Below, piece after piece: positions 37,041-45,031 of a stretch of 64,000 nucleotides of DNA; positions within the stretch are counted from its first letter, which is position 1, and each line of letters starts with the position of its first letter. The notes beneath the pieces were generated by a model. It was not told the origin of the DNA. It worked only from the letters and a program-made list of their open reading frames with translations, and made no database searches. Source of the DNA: Bacteroidales bacterium (GTDB taxonomy: Bacteria; Bacteroidota; Bacteroidia; Bacteroidales; Paludibacteraceae). The stretch is taken from the NCBI GenBank assembly GCA_022783865.1, contig JALFYY010000010.1:124001-188000 (forward strand), written 5' to 3'. The translations under genes and the position numbers were made by a program.

Positions 37041-37109
37041 AACGGACAAGTGTTGATATCGTGTGATGGTAAGATTTATACCATGACCGGCATACAATTG
37101 GCGGAATAA
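37041..37109 (+). other. Possible remnant of a secreted-protein C-terminus
   Basis: This frame reads NGQVLISCDGKIYTMTGIQL and ends AE-stop. It resembles the short C-terminal tails of Bacteroidales surface proteins (NGQxxIxxDGKxYNxxGxxV). No start codon or upstream homologous frame is evident, so it may be a gene remnant or coincidence. The AATAAGC/GCTTATT hairpin just after it (37104-37127) is compatible with a former terminator. The rest of 36961-37423 shows nothing else. Confidence 0.3.
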
Positions 37110-37423
37110 GCGATTGCATTTGCTTATTAACAGGTAAGTATCTTTTTTTATCGGCAGGAGGGCAACTTTCTGCCGATTGTGTGTTCTTTTCATTCGCAAA
37201 AAGTGTGTATATACACAGAAATTGCGAATGATATGAAATTAAGCGTCCTTTGTATCTACAGGCTACAATCTGTAAGTAATGGTTATGTGTGATGAGTATA
37301 ACAGTTGCAAATTGAGCTGTTAATGTGATGTTTTCGGCTTAATAGCTTTTATTGTGGCTATTGAAATGCCGGTTGATTTGCTGCCGGGCAGCCGGATGAT
37401 GAAAATATCCCCATAAATAGGGA

Positions 37424-37454
37424 TTGCGGGGATAAGAGAAATGCAGTAATTTTG
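37424..37454 (+). promoter_or_regulatory. Promoter of the metal-uptake operon
   Basis: TTG (37424-37426) and TAATTTTG (37447-37454, exact TAnnTTTG) have a 20-base spacer. Between it and the gene at 37589, the element GAAACATTGCAA or AAAACATTGCAG recurs three times (about 37461, 37477 and 37503), possibly operator sites. Confidence 0.72.
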
Positions 37455-37588
37455 CAGCGTGAAACATTGCAAGCGTAAAACATTGCAGAGGACTCACCGT
37501 GCGAAACATTGCAAAGGACTTACAGGAAGAGGAGAGTCCGTCAACAGAACCGATAATATACGGCAAACAAGATGATACAGCAAATAAG

Positions 37589-38011
37589 ATGATACGGCAA
37601 ATAGTGCGATATTGCTTGGCGTGGGGCTTGGCGCTTTTCTTTCTGTTTCAGGGCATCGGCTTCAACTATGTGCATTACTGTTGCGACGCATGCGCAGCAG
37701 AAGGCATCGAGCATGTGATGTCGGAGTCGTGCGACGCCGTACATCAGCACCAACATCACCAACATACCGCCGATTGCCATCATCAGAACAAGTGTGTTTT
37801 CAAGCGTCTTGCGGTGAGCAAAACGACTGTGGAACATACGGAAACGCATTTCCCGCCCGTTGCTTTGCTGCTGTTCCAGCATTTTTCTCCCATAGTTCCG
37901 CTAACGGCAGAGCAACCTGTTGCCCCCGACCAGTGGCACTCTTATGGGGACGAATGGCAACTGCCGGACGGGAAAACCATATCTATACGGCATTGCTTAT
38001 GGTTGTTGTAG
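37589..38011 (+). CDS. His/Cys-rich envelope protein of a metal-uptake operon
   Basis: The ATG at 37589 gives 140 residues with a signal or anchor helix (CLAWGLALFFLFQGIGFNYV). Metal-ligand-rich stretches follow: HYCCDACAAEGIEH, then HQHQHHQHTADCHHQNKC, and scattered His further on. A GTG at 37499 would add 30 residues before the signal and is less likely. His/Cys-rich small proteins directly upstream of TonB receptors are frequent in Bacteroidota and are probably metal binders or sensors at the envelope. The TonB receptor gene follows 75 bases later and an HMA protein after that. Confidence 0.75.
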   Translation: MIRQIVRYCLAWGLALFFLFQGIGFNYVHYCCDACAAEGIEHVMSESCDAVHQHQHHQHTADCHHQNKCVFKRLAVSKTTVEHTETHFPPVALLLFQHFSPIVPLTAEQPVAPDQWHSYGDEWQLPDGKTISIRHCLWLL

Positions 38012-38086
38012 CAGGATAAAGAATGTAGCGGTCATTTTGGTCACTCCCATGTATCTTTATCTTGGAACTATAATAACTAATCAGCA

Positions 38087-40372
38087 ATGAAAAAATCAGT
38101 CTTATTATCTTTCTTTTTGTGTGCCGCATTGTCTGCTGCCGCCCATATCATGGGTGTGGTGCTTGATGATGCGGGCAATCCTCTGATAGGTGCCAACGTC
38201 TATTGGGCGGAAAGTACGACGGGCGTTACCACCGACATAGAGGGGCATTTTGCCATAGAACCGGTTGCTACTACCAAACAGCTGGTAACCACTTATATCG
38301 GTTTCCATAACGATACGACCGAAGTTGAGGGCAAGAAGCCTTTGACTATCGTATTGGTATCGTCGATCGAACTTGACGAGGTGACAATAGCCGCCAAAAA
38401 GATGGCAGTCATCCGCTCCCGCACTTCGGCTATCGATACTTACACTTTGTCAGGTGAAGAGCTTTGCAAAGCCGCCTGCTGCAATCTGTCGGAGTCGTTC
38501 GAGACGAATGCTTCGGTGGACGTTGCGTATGCCGATGCCGCTACGGGTGCCAAGCAAATCCGTCTGTTGGGTCTCTCGGGCACGTATGTACAGCTGCTCT
38601 CCGAGAACACTCCGGGCGTCCGCGGTCTGGCTGCCAACTACGGTTTGGAATACATACCCGGTCCGTGGATGGAGAGTATCCAAGTGTCGAAGGGAACATC
38701 GTCTGTCATCAACGGATACGAAGCCACTACGGGACAAATCAATGTGGAATACCTGAAGCCTCAGCGTACCAACCCTGTAGCAGTGAACCTGATGCTCAAT
38801 TCAGAACTGCATGCAGAAGCCAATATAACAGGCGGTTGGGATTTGAACGAGCATGTTTCGACGGCAGTATTGGCACACTATCAGAACGGCTCTATGCCGA
38901 TGGACGAGAACCACGACAGGTTTGCCGATATGCCTATCGGTAACCAAGCCAATCTGTTGAACCGCTGGTACTTCAAGCAGGGCGACTATACGGGGCAACT
39001 ATTGGTGCGCGGTCTGTTCGACCAACGCAAGGGCGGACAAGTAACGGACAAGACACAGGAGAACCCCTACCTCATCAAGTTGCGTACTTACAGAATAGAC
39101 GGGTTTATGAAGAACGGTTATGTGTTCGACCATGACAAAGGCACTTCTATCGGTGTGATTGCGGCAGCGTCGTATCACAACCAGTCGAACCAATACGGAC
39201 TGCGTGACTGGCAGGCAGCACAAACCAACGCATACCTGAACGCTATCTTCCAGACGAACTTCACAGAGGCACACAAACTGACAGCCGGCTTGTCGGTGAA
39301 CTACGACCGTTACGACGAGACGCTGCTGCCGAACGATACGGCTGCCGTCGCCAACCTGACGCGTCAGGAAGCCACTCCCGGTGTGTTTGCCGAATACAGC
39401 TATACCTACGACGAACATCTCTCGTTGCTCTTGGGGCTGAGGGGTGACTATTCCACACAATACGGCTTTTTTGTAACACCGCGTTTCAATATACGCTACT
39501 CGCCTTGGGAATGGTGGACGCTACGTAGCAGTGTCGGTTTGGGTTACCGTTCGCCCAATATATTGGCGGATAATGCTTTTGTAATGCCATCGAGCCGTGA
39601 GCTCTACTATGTGGATGCGGATGGCAACCGTTCGCTCTTGAGTTCGAATACGGTATTCCATCAGGAGCGTGCACTGAATGCCGGTATAAGCACCACGTTC
39701 TATATCCCTATGGGCAGCCGTGAGTTGCAGTTGTCGGGCGAATACTATTATACCCACTTCTTCGACTGCGTGGTAGCCGATATGGACAGCGATCCGCATG
39801 CAGTGCTGTTCTATAATTCGAACGGCGCACGCTCATACGCACAGAGTTGGCAGGTGGAGGCAACCACCGAGATATTGCGCGGTTGGACCATGACGCTGGC
39901 TTTCCGTCAGACCGATGTTAGAAACACCTATGCAGGCGTATTGCGCGAGAAACCATTGAACCACCGTTTCAAAGGTATCATCACTACATCGTATCAGACA
40001 CCCTTGAAGAAGTGGCAGTTCGACTTTACGGCACAATTCAACGGCGGCGGCCGCATGCCGGATTCGTTCTACGACTATGCCGCCGGTCTGATAGCAGGCG
40101 GAAGCAAGCAATATACGCTCGCAGGCGGTGATAGCCGTGAGTCGTACTTTACGTGGTATCCGCAACTGATGGCGCAAGTGACCAAGTACTTCCGCACATG
40201 CAGTCTGTATTTAGGTGCGGAGAATATGACCAACTTCCGTCAGGACAGTCCTATCGTATCGGCTGCAGAACCGTTTTCGCAGGACTTCGATGCCTCGATG
40301 GCATGGGGACCAATCAGCGGTTGGAAAATATATTTAGGCTTCCGCTGGGCATTGGACCGCAAAGACGAATAA
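38087..40372 (+). CDS. TonB-dependent receptor, probably for a metal or metal complex
   Basis: The 761-residue receptor has a signal peptide (MKKSVLLSFFLCAALSAAA), a carboxypeptidase-like domain (GVVLDDAGNPLIGANVYWAE, to about 85) and the plug domain (SFETNASVDVAYADAATGAK, YIPGPWMESIQVSKGTSSVI, ATTGQINVEYLKP). A 22-strand-type barrel ends in WKIYLGFRWALDRKDE. It is much shorter than SusC receptors and lacks a SusD partner. The neighbours, a His/Cys-rich protein and an HMA-domain protein, point to a transition metal such as copper; the metal is inferred. Confidence 0.92.
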   Translation: MKKSVLLSFFLCAALSAAAHIMGVVLDDAGNPLIGANVYWAESTTGVTTDIEGHFAIEPVATTKQLVTTYIGFHNDTTEVEGKKPLTIVLVSSIELDEVTIAAKKMAVIRSRTSAIDTYTLSGEELCKAACCNLSESFETNASVDVAYADAATGAKQIRLLGLSGTYVQLLSENTPGVRGLAANYGLEYIPGPWMESIQVSKGTSSVINGYEATTGQINVEYLKPQRTNPVAVNLMLNSELHAEANITGGWDLNEHVSTAVLAHYQNGSMPMDENHDRFADMPIGNQANLLNRWYFKQGDYTGQLLVRGLFDQRKGGQVTDKTQENPYLIKLRTYRIDGFMKNGYVFDHDKGTSIGVIAAASYHNQSNQYGLRDWQAAQTNAYLNAIFQTNFTEAHKLTAGLSVNYDRYDETLLPNDTAAVANLTRQEATPGVFAEYSYTYDEHLSLLLGLRGDYSTQYGFFVTPRFNIRYSPWEWWTLRSSVGLGYRSPNILADNAFVMPSSRELYYVDADGNRSLLSSNTVFHQERALNAGISTTFYIPMGSRELQLSGEYYYTHFFDCVVADMDSDPHAVLFYNSNGARSYAQSWQVEATTEILRGWTMTLAFRQTDVRNTYAGVLREKPLNHRFKGIITTSYQTPLKKWQFDFTAQFNGGGRMPDSFYDYAAGLIAGGSKQYTLAGGDSRESYFTWYPQLMAQVTKYFRTCSLYLGAENMTNFRQDSPIVSAAEPFSQDFDASMAWGPISGWKIYLGFRWALDRKDE

Positions 40373-40412
40373 CAACCGAAACAACATACAAACAATCAAC
40401 CAATAACTTCAC

Positions 40413-40432
40413 AGACGGGGCACGCCCCGTCT
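40413..40432. repeat. AGACGGGGC-x-GCCCCGTCT palindrome
   Basis: A 9-bp perfect stem with a 2-base loop lies between the TonB receptor and the HMA gene. It belongs to the dispersed palindrome family at 53112, 53198 and 54183. With no T-run it is unlikely to stop transcription fully. Confidence 0.7.
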
Positions 40433-40447
40433 TTACCATCCAACAAT

Positions 40448-40780
40448 ATGAAAAAGCTCTTATCTATTCTTTTTATGGCGCTTATGTGCGTCAGTATCAG
40501 CGCAGCGGCTGACAATCAGCAGGCTGCCAAGAAACAGAACCCGAAGAAAGCCACTGTTGTCTTTACGGTGGAGATCGACTGCCAGGGTTGTATCGACAAG
40601 ATACAGCACAACATCGCTTTCGAGAAGGGTGTGCGCGACTTGCTCATCAACAAGGACGAGCAACAGGTAACCATAGTGTATAATCCGCAGAAGACTGACA
40701 TCGAGACACTGAAAAAGGCTTTTCAGAAGATAGGCAAGCCGGTATATAGCGTGGAGATACCGGAAGCAGGTAATAATTAA
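40448..40780 (+). CDS. Periplasmic heavy-metal-associated (HMA) domain protein
   Basis: The 110-residue product has a signal peptide (MKKLLSILFMALMCVSISAAA) and a basic linker. A ferredoxin-like HMA domain (about 34-105) carries the metal-binding CQGC motif in FTVEIDCQGCIDKIQHN, and the end reads KAFQKIGKPVYSVEI. Because of the signal peptide it is periplasmic and not a cytosolic copper chaperone. It likely accepts or delivers a soft metal such as copper for the TonB system upstream. The two genes are separated by a palindromic repeat at 40413. Confidence 0.88.
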   Translation: MKKLLSILFMALMCVSISAAADNQQAAKKQNPKKATVVFTVEIDCQGCIDKIQHNIAFEKGVRDLLINKDEQQVTIVYNPQKTDIETLKKAFQKIGKPVYSVEIPEAGNN

Positions 40781-40811
40781 TAGTTAATAGGTAATATTAG
40801 TTATTAATATA

Positions 40812-40840
40812 TACAGGGACGATGTTTCATCGTCTGTACA
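40812..40840. repeat. GACGATG-x-CATCGTC palindrome
   Basis: GACGATG and CATCGTC flank TTT, extended by ACAG/TGT pairs. AT-rich blocks of the ATTAATAGTTAAT type adjoin on both sides (40778-40810 and 40853-40883), the same block family as at 9571 and 53743. Confidence 0.7.
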
Positions 40841-40904
40841 TTGCAAATAATGCAATATTAACTATTCATTATTAACTGTTAACCGAAAGAAAATTGCCGT
40901 AAAG

Positions 40905-40936
40905 TTTGCGTGTTTCAAAAATATGCATTACTTTTG
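40905..40936 (+). promoter_or_regulatory. Promoter of the tRNA genes
   Basis: TTTG (40905-40908) and TACTTTTG (40929-40936, exact TAnnTTTG) have a 20-base spacer, about 93 bases before tRNA-Gly. Confidence 0.82.
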
Positions 40937-41029
40937 CAGTCGCTTTGCTTCCGACGGGAGGCAGGTGAAAATCTGATATTTTTAGATAGATAGTGATACT
41001 TGGCGCAGGCTGCCGGATCCTATCTATAT

Positions 41030-41102
<73 letters not shown>

Positions 41103-41169
41103 CTAAAGGACAAAGGATGGGCAGCAACGGCTGCTATGGCATACTAAAGGCGCCGGAGTTCTTTATGAT

Positions 41170-41258
41170 GCCGCGATGGTGGAATCGGTAGACACGAAGG
41201 ACTTAAAATCCTTTGGCCAGAAATGGCTGTGTGGGTTCAAGTCCCACTCGCGGTACCA
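41170..41258 (+). tRNA. tRNA-Leu, anticodon TAA
   Basis: Acceptor GCCGCGA pairs with TCGCGGT (one G-U). The anticodon arm AAGGA/TCCTT has loop CTTAAAA (anticodon TAA). The long variable arm (TGGCCAGAAATGGCTG region) is typical of class II tRNAs. CCA is encoded at 41256-41258, unlike in the adjacent tRNA-Gly. Confidence 0.96.
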
Positions 41259-41259
41259 A

Positions 41260-41297
41260 AGAGAGTATATCAAGGAAGGGATATGCTCTCTTTTTTT
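41260..41297 (+). terminator. Terminator after the tRNA pair
   Basis: AGAGAGTATATC (41260-41271) pairs with GATATGCTCTCT (41280-41291, one G-U), followed by a T7 tract. Confidence 0.9.
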
Positions 41298-41391
41298 ATG
41301 GTGAATAAGAGTCGGGCGTTGTGTGCAGCCGGGAGCGGCAAGCTGAGCGGCGGAGTGTGCTTTGGGGCGATTTTCGCATCAGTACCGGTAT

Positions 41392-41424
41392 GCTATCCCT
41401 AAGGTATCCCTAAAGTATCCCTAA
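41392..41424 (+). repeat. 11-bp tandem repeat GGTATCCCTAA, three units
   Basis: GCTATCCCTAA, GGTATCCCTAA and AGTATCCCTAA follow each other directly. The stretch 41298-41560 holds no gene; a GACGA/TCGTC-type imperfect palindrome lies at 41511-41532. Confidence 0.75.
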
Positions 41425-41560
41425 AGAAAACCGTAGTTGCTGAAGGCTACTTTCATGCTATGCGAGAGCAAGCGGATTTGACAATTTGACGACCGGACAA
41501 TCGGGCAACTGAGACGAGGTACACATCGTCTCTACAACCGGGTGTTGCGGTGACAGGCGG

Positions 41561-41764
41561 TTAGTCGAAGAGAGTGGGGGAGTCGTTCTCGTAACGGCGG
41601 AGGATGGTTTTCATCAGTGCTTCACGGATGATGCGGGAACGGTTCTGAATGTTATAGCGTTTGCAATACTTATCCAGCACCTGCAGTTCTTTGTCGTTCA
41701 GCAAGAAACTCACCTTGTGCCGGCGAGGTGTGCGCTGCTTACGGTTGGGAGTGGGTTTTGCCAT
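41561..41764 (-). CDS. Small ribbon-helix-helix-like DNA-binding protein
   Basis: The 67-residue basic protein opens with MAKPTPNRKQRTPRRHKVSF, a strand-forming segment, followed by helices ELQVLDKYCKRYNI and NRSRIIREALMKTILRR. The pattern (KVSF strand, NxSRIIREAL second helix) is that of a CopG/Arc-like RHH regulator. Many Bacteroidota carry such a gene singly. There is no partner toxin gene nearby. The target is unknown. It lies 19 bases beyond the stop of the next minus-strand gene, so it may be co-transcribed with it. Confidence 0.8.
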   Translation of the reverse strand: MAKPTPNRKQRTPRRHKVSFLLNDKELQVLDKYCKRYNIQNRSRIIREALMKTILRRYENDSPTLFD

Positions 41765-41783
41765 GGCAGTGGTGGGTTGCGGG

Positions 41784-42542
41784 TTAGAATTGCATAGCCA
41801 ATTTCAGTCCTACCGAGCATAAGCATCGGCCGGTGCTGTAAGTATAGCGGTTGTTTTCAATTATCTCCGTGATTTCTATCCCTGCTTGCTGTATTCCTGC
41901 GCTGATACCCAGGAACAATGCCGTTTTCTCGCTCATCTGATAGCGCCAACCGGCATCAACAGCGGTGTAGAAGCCTCCTTTCTGTTTGGCGGAAAGCGGG
42001 ATGCCATAGCCTACACTGAGTCCTACTGCGGGTGCGTGCAGTGTCTGCATCAAAGGCAGCCGGGCAGTGAGCATGACGGGCAGGAACGACCAGGTCTTCC
42101 CCTGTATGATGTAGGCATTGTAGCCAATGCCGCCGCCCGCAAAGAGATGACGGTTCATGAGGTTGCAGGCACCTATCATAATACTGCCGCCTGCCTCAGC
42201 GCCCCAAAGCGCATTGCCATTGCCGTTGCCGGCGGGCAGAGCCGCTCCGCCACCATTGAGTTGCAGGATAACGCCGACTTTCTTTTGTCGTTGCTCTTTC
42301 ACGGCTTCGGCAGCAGGTGCCTTAGTCTGGTCGGCAACTTCGGCGACTTCCTGAACAGGGAACTGATAGCGTCTGCCATCGGTGTCTTTTACGACGATGA
42401 CATCCTCGTCCTGAAAAAGTATCTCGCCCGTGACAGTTTGCCCCGAGCGCAAACTGACGACCACTTCTGCCGGCAACAAGGTGCAGCAGAGGGGTAGCAG
42501 AAGGCAGAGGATGCAACGACGTATGTGGATAAGAACTTGCAT
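41784..42542 (-). CDS. Outer-membrane-type protein of unknown function
   Basis: The 252-residue product has a signal peptide (LCLLLPLCCTLLPAEV). A small N-terminal SH3-like domain follows (VVVSLRSGQTVTGEILFQDE, DGRRYQFPVQEVAEV), then a Gly/aromatic beta-barrel-like region (about 95-252) that ends GLKLAMQF. The first domain resembles the DUF-type 'SLRSGQ' modules seen in Bacteroidales envelope proteins. It lies directly downstream of murG with a 54-base gap and may form the end of that transcript. Confidence 0.65.
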   Translation of the reverse strand: MQVLIHIRRCILCLLLPLCCTLLPAEVVVSLRSGQTVTGEILFQDEDVIVVKDTDGRRYQFPVQEVAEVADQTKAPAAEAVKEQRQKKVGVILQLNGGGAALPAGNGNGNALWGAEAGGSIMIGACNLMNRHLFAGGGIGYNAYIIQGKTWSFLPVMLTARLPLMQTLHAPAVGLSVGYGIPLSAKQKGGFYTAVDAGWRYQMSEKTALFLGISAGIQQAGIEITEIIENNRYTYSTGRCLCSVGLKLAMQF

Positions 42543-42596
42543 AACAGTGCAAAGGTACGAAATTTATTCGGACTAATCCAAATTTGCGGGGGAAAT

Positions 42597-43706
42597 TTAT
42601 TGTTTTGCAGTGTTTTTTGCTATTCTGACGGCTTCCCCGGCAATGCGCATGGCAGAATCGTGCTGTGCCAGTTGCCGGATGTTGTGCTGCAAGGAGGCGA
42701 TTTGCTCTTTGTCTTGCAACAGGCGGAGGGCAGCGGCGACGAGTTTCTGATCAGCCTCCGCGTCGGTTACTATGACAGCAGCCTCTTTGTTGACCAACGC
42801 CATGGCATTGTGCGTCTGATGGTCTTCCGCCACATTGGGCGAGGGCACGAGGATAGCGGCTTTGCCGAGTAGGCACAATTCGGATATGCTACTTGCGCCT
42901 GCACGGGAGACAACTACGTCCGCCATGGCATAAGCCAAGTCCATGCGCGATATGAAGTCGGTGCAGATGATGTGCTTTTTATTGTCGTCATTGATAGCCG
43001 CAAGGGCGGCTTGGCAATCGGCGTAGTAGTTTTTGCCGGTTTGCCATATTATCTGTATGCCGCTTTGCAGGAGTTCGGGCAGCCGGTGTATGATGGTTTG
43101 GTTGATGGTGTGTGCACCCAAGCTGCCGCCTATGATGAGCAGAGTGGGCTTGTCCTGCTCAAGACGGAAGTATTCAGCCGCCTCCTCTTTGCTGCCTCCT
43201 TCGAGGTTCTGCCGGACGGGGTTGCCGGTGAGAATGAGTTTTTCGGCAGGGAAGAAGCGCTCCATGCCTTCGTAGGCAACGCAGATGGCGGCAGCATCAT
43301 GGCAGAGCAGTTTGTTGGTGACACCAGCAAAGCCGTTCTGCTCCTGCAGCAAGATGGGTATTCCCATACGGGCAGCCACCTTCATAGCGGCACCGCTGGC
43401 GTAGCCGCCTACACCGATGCCGATATCAGGTCGGAACTCGCGAATAATCTTCTTGGCTTTGCGCATGCTCCTCAGCAGGTCGCATACGACAGATATATTC
43501 CTGACAGGATGTTGCCGGTCGAAACCACGGACCGGCAATCCGATGATAGGGTAGCCGGCTTGCGGCACACGGTCCATTTCCATTCTGCCCAAGGCTCCTA
43601 CGAATAGAATATTGCACTCGGGGTCAAGCTGTTTCAACGCATTTGCGATACTGATGGCCGGGAAGATATGCCCTCCTGTTCCACCGCCGGAAATCAGATA
43701 GTTCAT
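42597..43706 (-). CDS. murG: UDP-N-acetylglucosamine transferase MurG
   Basis: MurG converts lipid I to lipid II at the inner face of the membrane. The minus-strand ATG at 43706 gives 369 residues and opens MNYLISGGGTGGHIFPAISI, the donor-binding GGTGGH loop at residues 8-13. The C-terminal half carries SRAGASSISELCLLGKAAIL, the UDP-GlcNAc-binding segment. A longer frame upstream (to 43772) would overlap ftsW and is rejected. It ends the cell-wall cluster in this window; murC, ftsQ, ftsA and ftsZ do not follow. Confidence 0.96.
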   Translation of the reverse strand: MNYLISGGGTGGHIFPAISIANALKQLDPECNILFVGALGRMEMDRVPQAGYPIIGLPVRGFDRQHPVRNISVVCDLLRSMRKAKKIIREFRPDIGIGVGGYASGAAMKVAARMGIPILLQEQNGFAGVTNKLLCHDAAAICVAYEGMERFFPAEKLILTGNPVRQNLEGGSKEEAAEYFRLEQDKPTLLIIGGSLGAHTINQTIIHRLPELLQSGIQIIWQTGKNYYADCQAALAAINDDNKKHIICTDFISRMDLAYAMADVVVSRAGASSISELCLLGKAAILVPSPNVAEDHQTHNAMALVNKEAAVIVTDAEADQKLVAAALRLLQDKEQIASLQHNIRQLAQHDSAMRIAGEAVRIAKNTAKQ

Positions 43707-43725
43707 AGTATGGGATATATTATTG

Positions 43726-45012
43726 TTATTCTTCGATAATCGGTACGTTTTTCCAACTTTCTTCGGTTGCAATCTGCTCTTGCGCTTTGAGCTGCTTTTG
43801 CTCCCGACTAACCGCCATCATGATACCGAAGTAGATGCAGGTAAAGACTGTGCTGGTGCCTCCGCTCGACATGAGAGGCAGGTTCTGTCCCGTTACAGGA
43901 CCCAAGCCCACTGCCACTTCCATAGAGATAAAGGCTTGGATGGTAAGCATCAACGCCAACCCCATTACCATCAGCATGGCGCTGTAGTCGGTATATGCAC
44001 TACTGGTATAGCAGGCTCTGAAGAGTATAGCCAGATAGATAAGAATGAGAAATACAGCCCCGAAGATGCCCCATTCTTCGACGATGATGGCGAAGATGTA
44101 GTCTTTGTCCGCCTCGGGCAAACGGTAACGCTGAATGGAGTTGCCCGGACCTACACCGAAAATGCTCTTGCCGCCCCGTGCTACCGCCACATCCGCCATG
44201 ACTGCCTGATAGTTCTCTTTGGTGATAATGAGTTCGTCGGTGGGGTTGTCGCTTTTGAACTTGTTGTCGAAGCGTTCTACCCATACCACGGCGCGCTTCA
44301 TGGGACCTGTCATCTCCTTGCCGGGCTTGACATACACATTATATACCACTGCATAGCCTATCCCTAATACCAAGAGCGCAATGCCGACGATACTGCCGAT
44401 CCACTTCATCGGAATGCGGGCAAGCACCATCAGACACAGCATCACTATGCCGATGAGCAGGGTGGTACTCAGATTGTTGGGCAGAATAAGCAGGCAAACG
44501 ATGCCCGTGAGTGCCAGTGTTATCCAGAAGTAGCGTTTGCGGTCCTGCTCCGTCCGGATGCGCGAGAGCAGGTCGCTCACCACAATAACGAGGAAGGGTT
44601 TGGCTGCTTCGGAAGGTTGGAACACGGGGAGACCGGGTATCTTTACCCAACGGTAGACACCTCCGACACCTACCTTGAACCCCGGTACGAAAGTGAGCAC
44701 CAAACAGCAGACCGATATGGCAAAACATACGTAGCCTGCCGCCCGTATCACCCAACTGGGTAAGAACTGTATGATGTAGGCAACGGCTATGCCTAAGGCA
44801 AAGAACCCTATGTGCTTGAAGATGATGCCGTAGTAGCTCTCTCCTTGGCGGATAGCTATGCTGATATCCTGGCTGGCAGCACTGAAATAACAGACGATAG
44901 AGGAGCAGATAAGTATCATAAACAACACCCAAAAGGTCTTGTCGATATATTTTCTGCTGCCTAACCGCGATTGCAGCGATTGCTTGATATTGTCAGTCGT
45001 AAGGTCGCTCAT
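43726..45012 (-). CDS. ftsW: FtsW/RodA-family lipid II polymerase FtsW
   Basis: The 428-residue protein has ten predicted membrane helices and SEDS-family motifs: VGGVYRWVKIPGLPVFQPSE (about residues 115-134), KSDNPTDEL, GGKSIFGVGPGNSIQRYRLP and AVGLGPVTGQNLPLMSSGGT. It polymerises glycan strands at the division septum, with FtsI. The gene lies between murD and murG, the normal position for ftsW. A final soluble tail (KQLKAQEQIATEESWKNVPI) is typical of Bacteroidota homologues. Confidence 0.95.
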   Translation of the reverse strand: MSDLTTDNIKQSLQSRLGSRKYIDKTFWVLFMILICSSIVCYFSAASQDISIAIRQGESYYGIIFKHIGFFALGIAVAYIIQFLPSWVIRAAGYVCFAISVCCLVLTFVPGFKVGVGGVYRWVKIPGLPVFQPSEAAKPFLVIVVSDLLSRIRTEQDRKRYFWITLALTGIVCLLILPNNLSTTLLIGIVMLCLMVLARIPMKWIGSIVGIALLVLGIGYAVVYNVYVKPGKEMTGPMKRAVVWVERFDNKFKSDNPTDELIITKENYQAVMADVAVARGGKSIFGVGPGNSIQRYRLPEADKDYIFAIIVEEWGIFGAVFLILIYLAILFRACYTSSAYTDYSAMLMVMGLALMLTIQAFISMEVAVGLGPVTGQNLPLMSSGGTSTVFTCIYFGIMMAVSREQKQLKAQEQIATEESWKNVPIIEE

Positions 45013-45031
45013 ATTATATATAGATGTGATG

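Noticed and set aside
36720..37130. Diversity-generating retroelement
   Set aside because: No reverse transcriptase or template repeat lies in the window; only the fold of the target-like protein is suggestive.
41561..41764. Toxin-antitoxin pair with the RHH protein as antitoxin
   Set aside because: No toxin-sized partner gene adjoins it; the neighbour is a signal-peptide outer-membrane protein.
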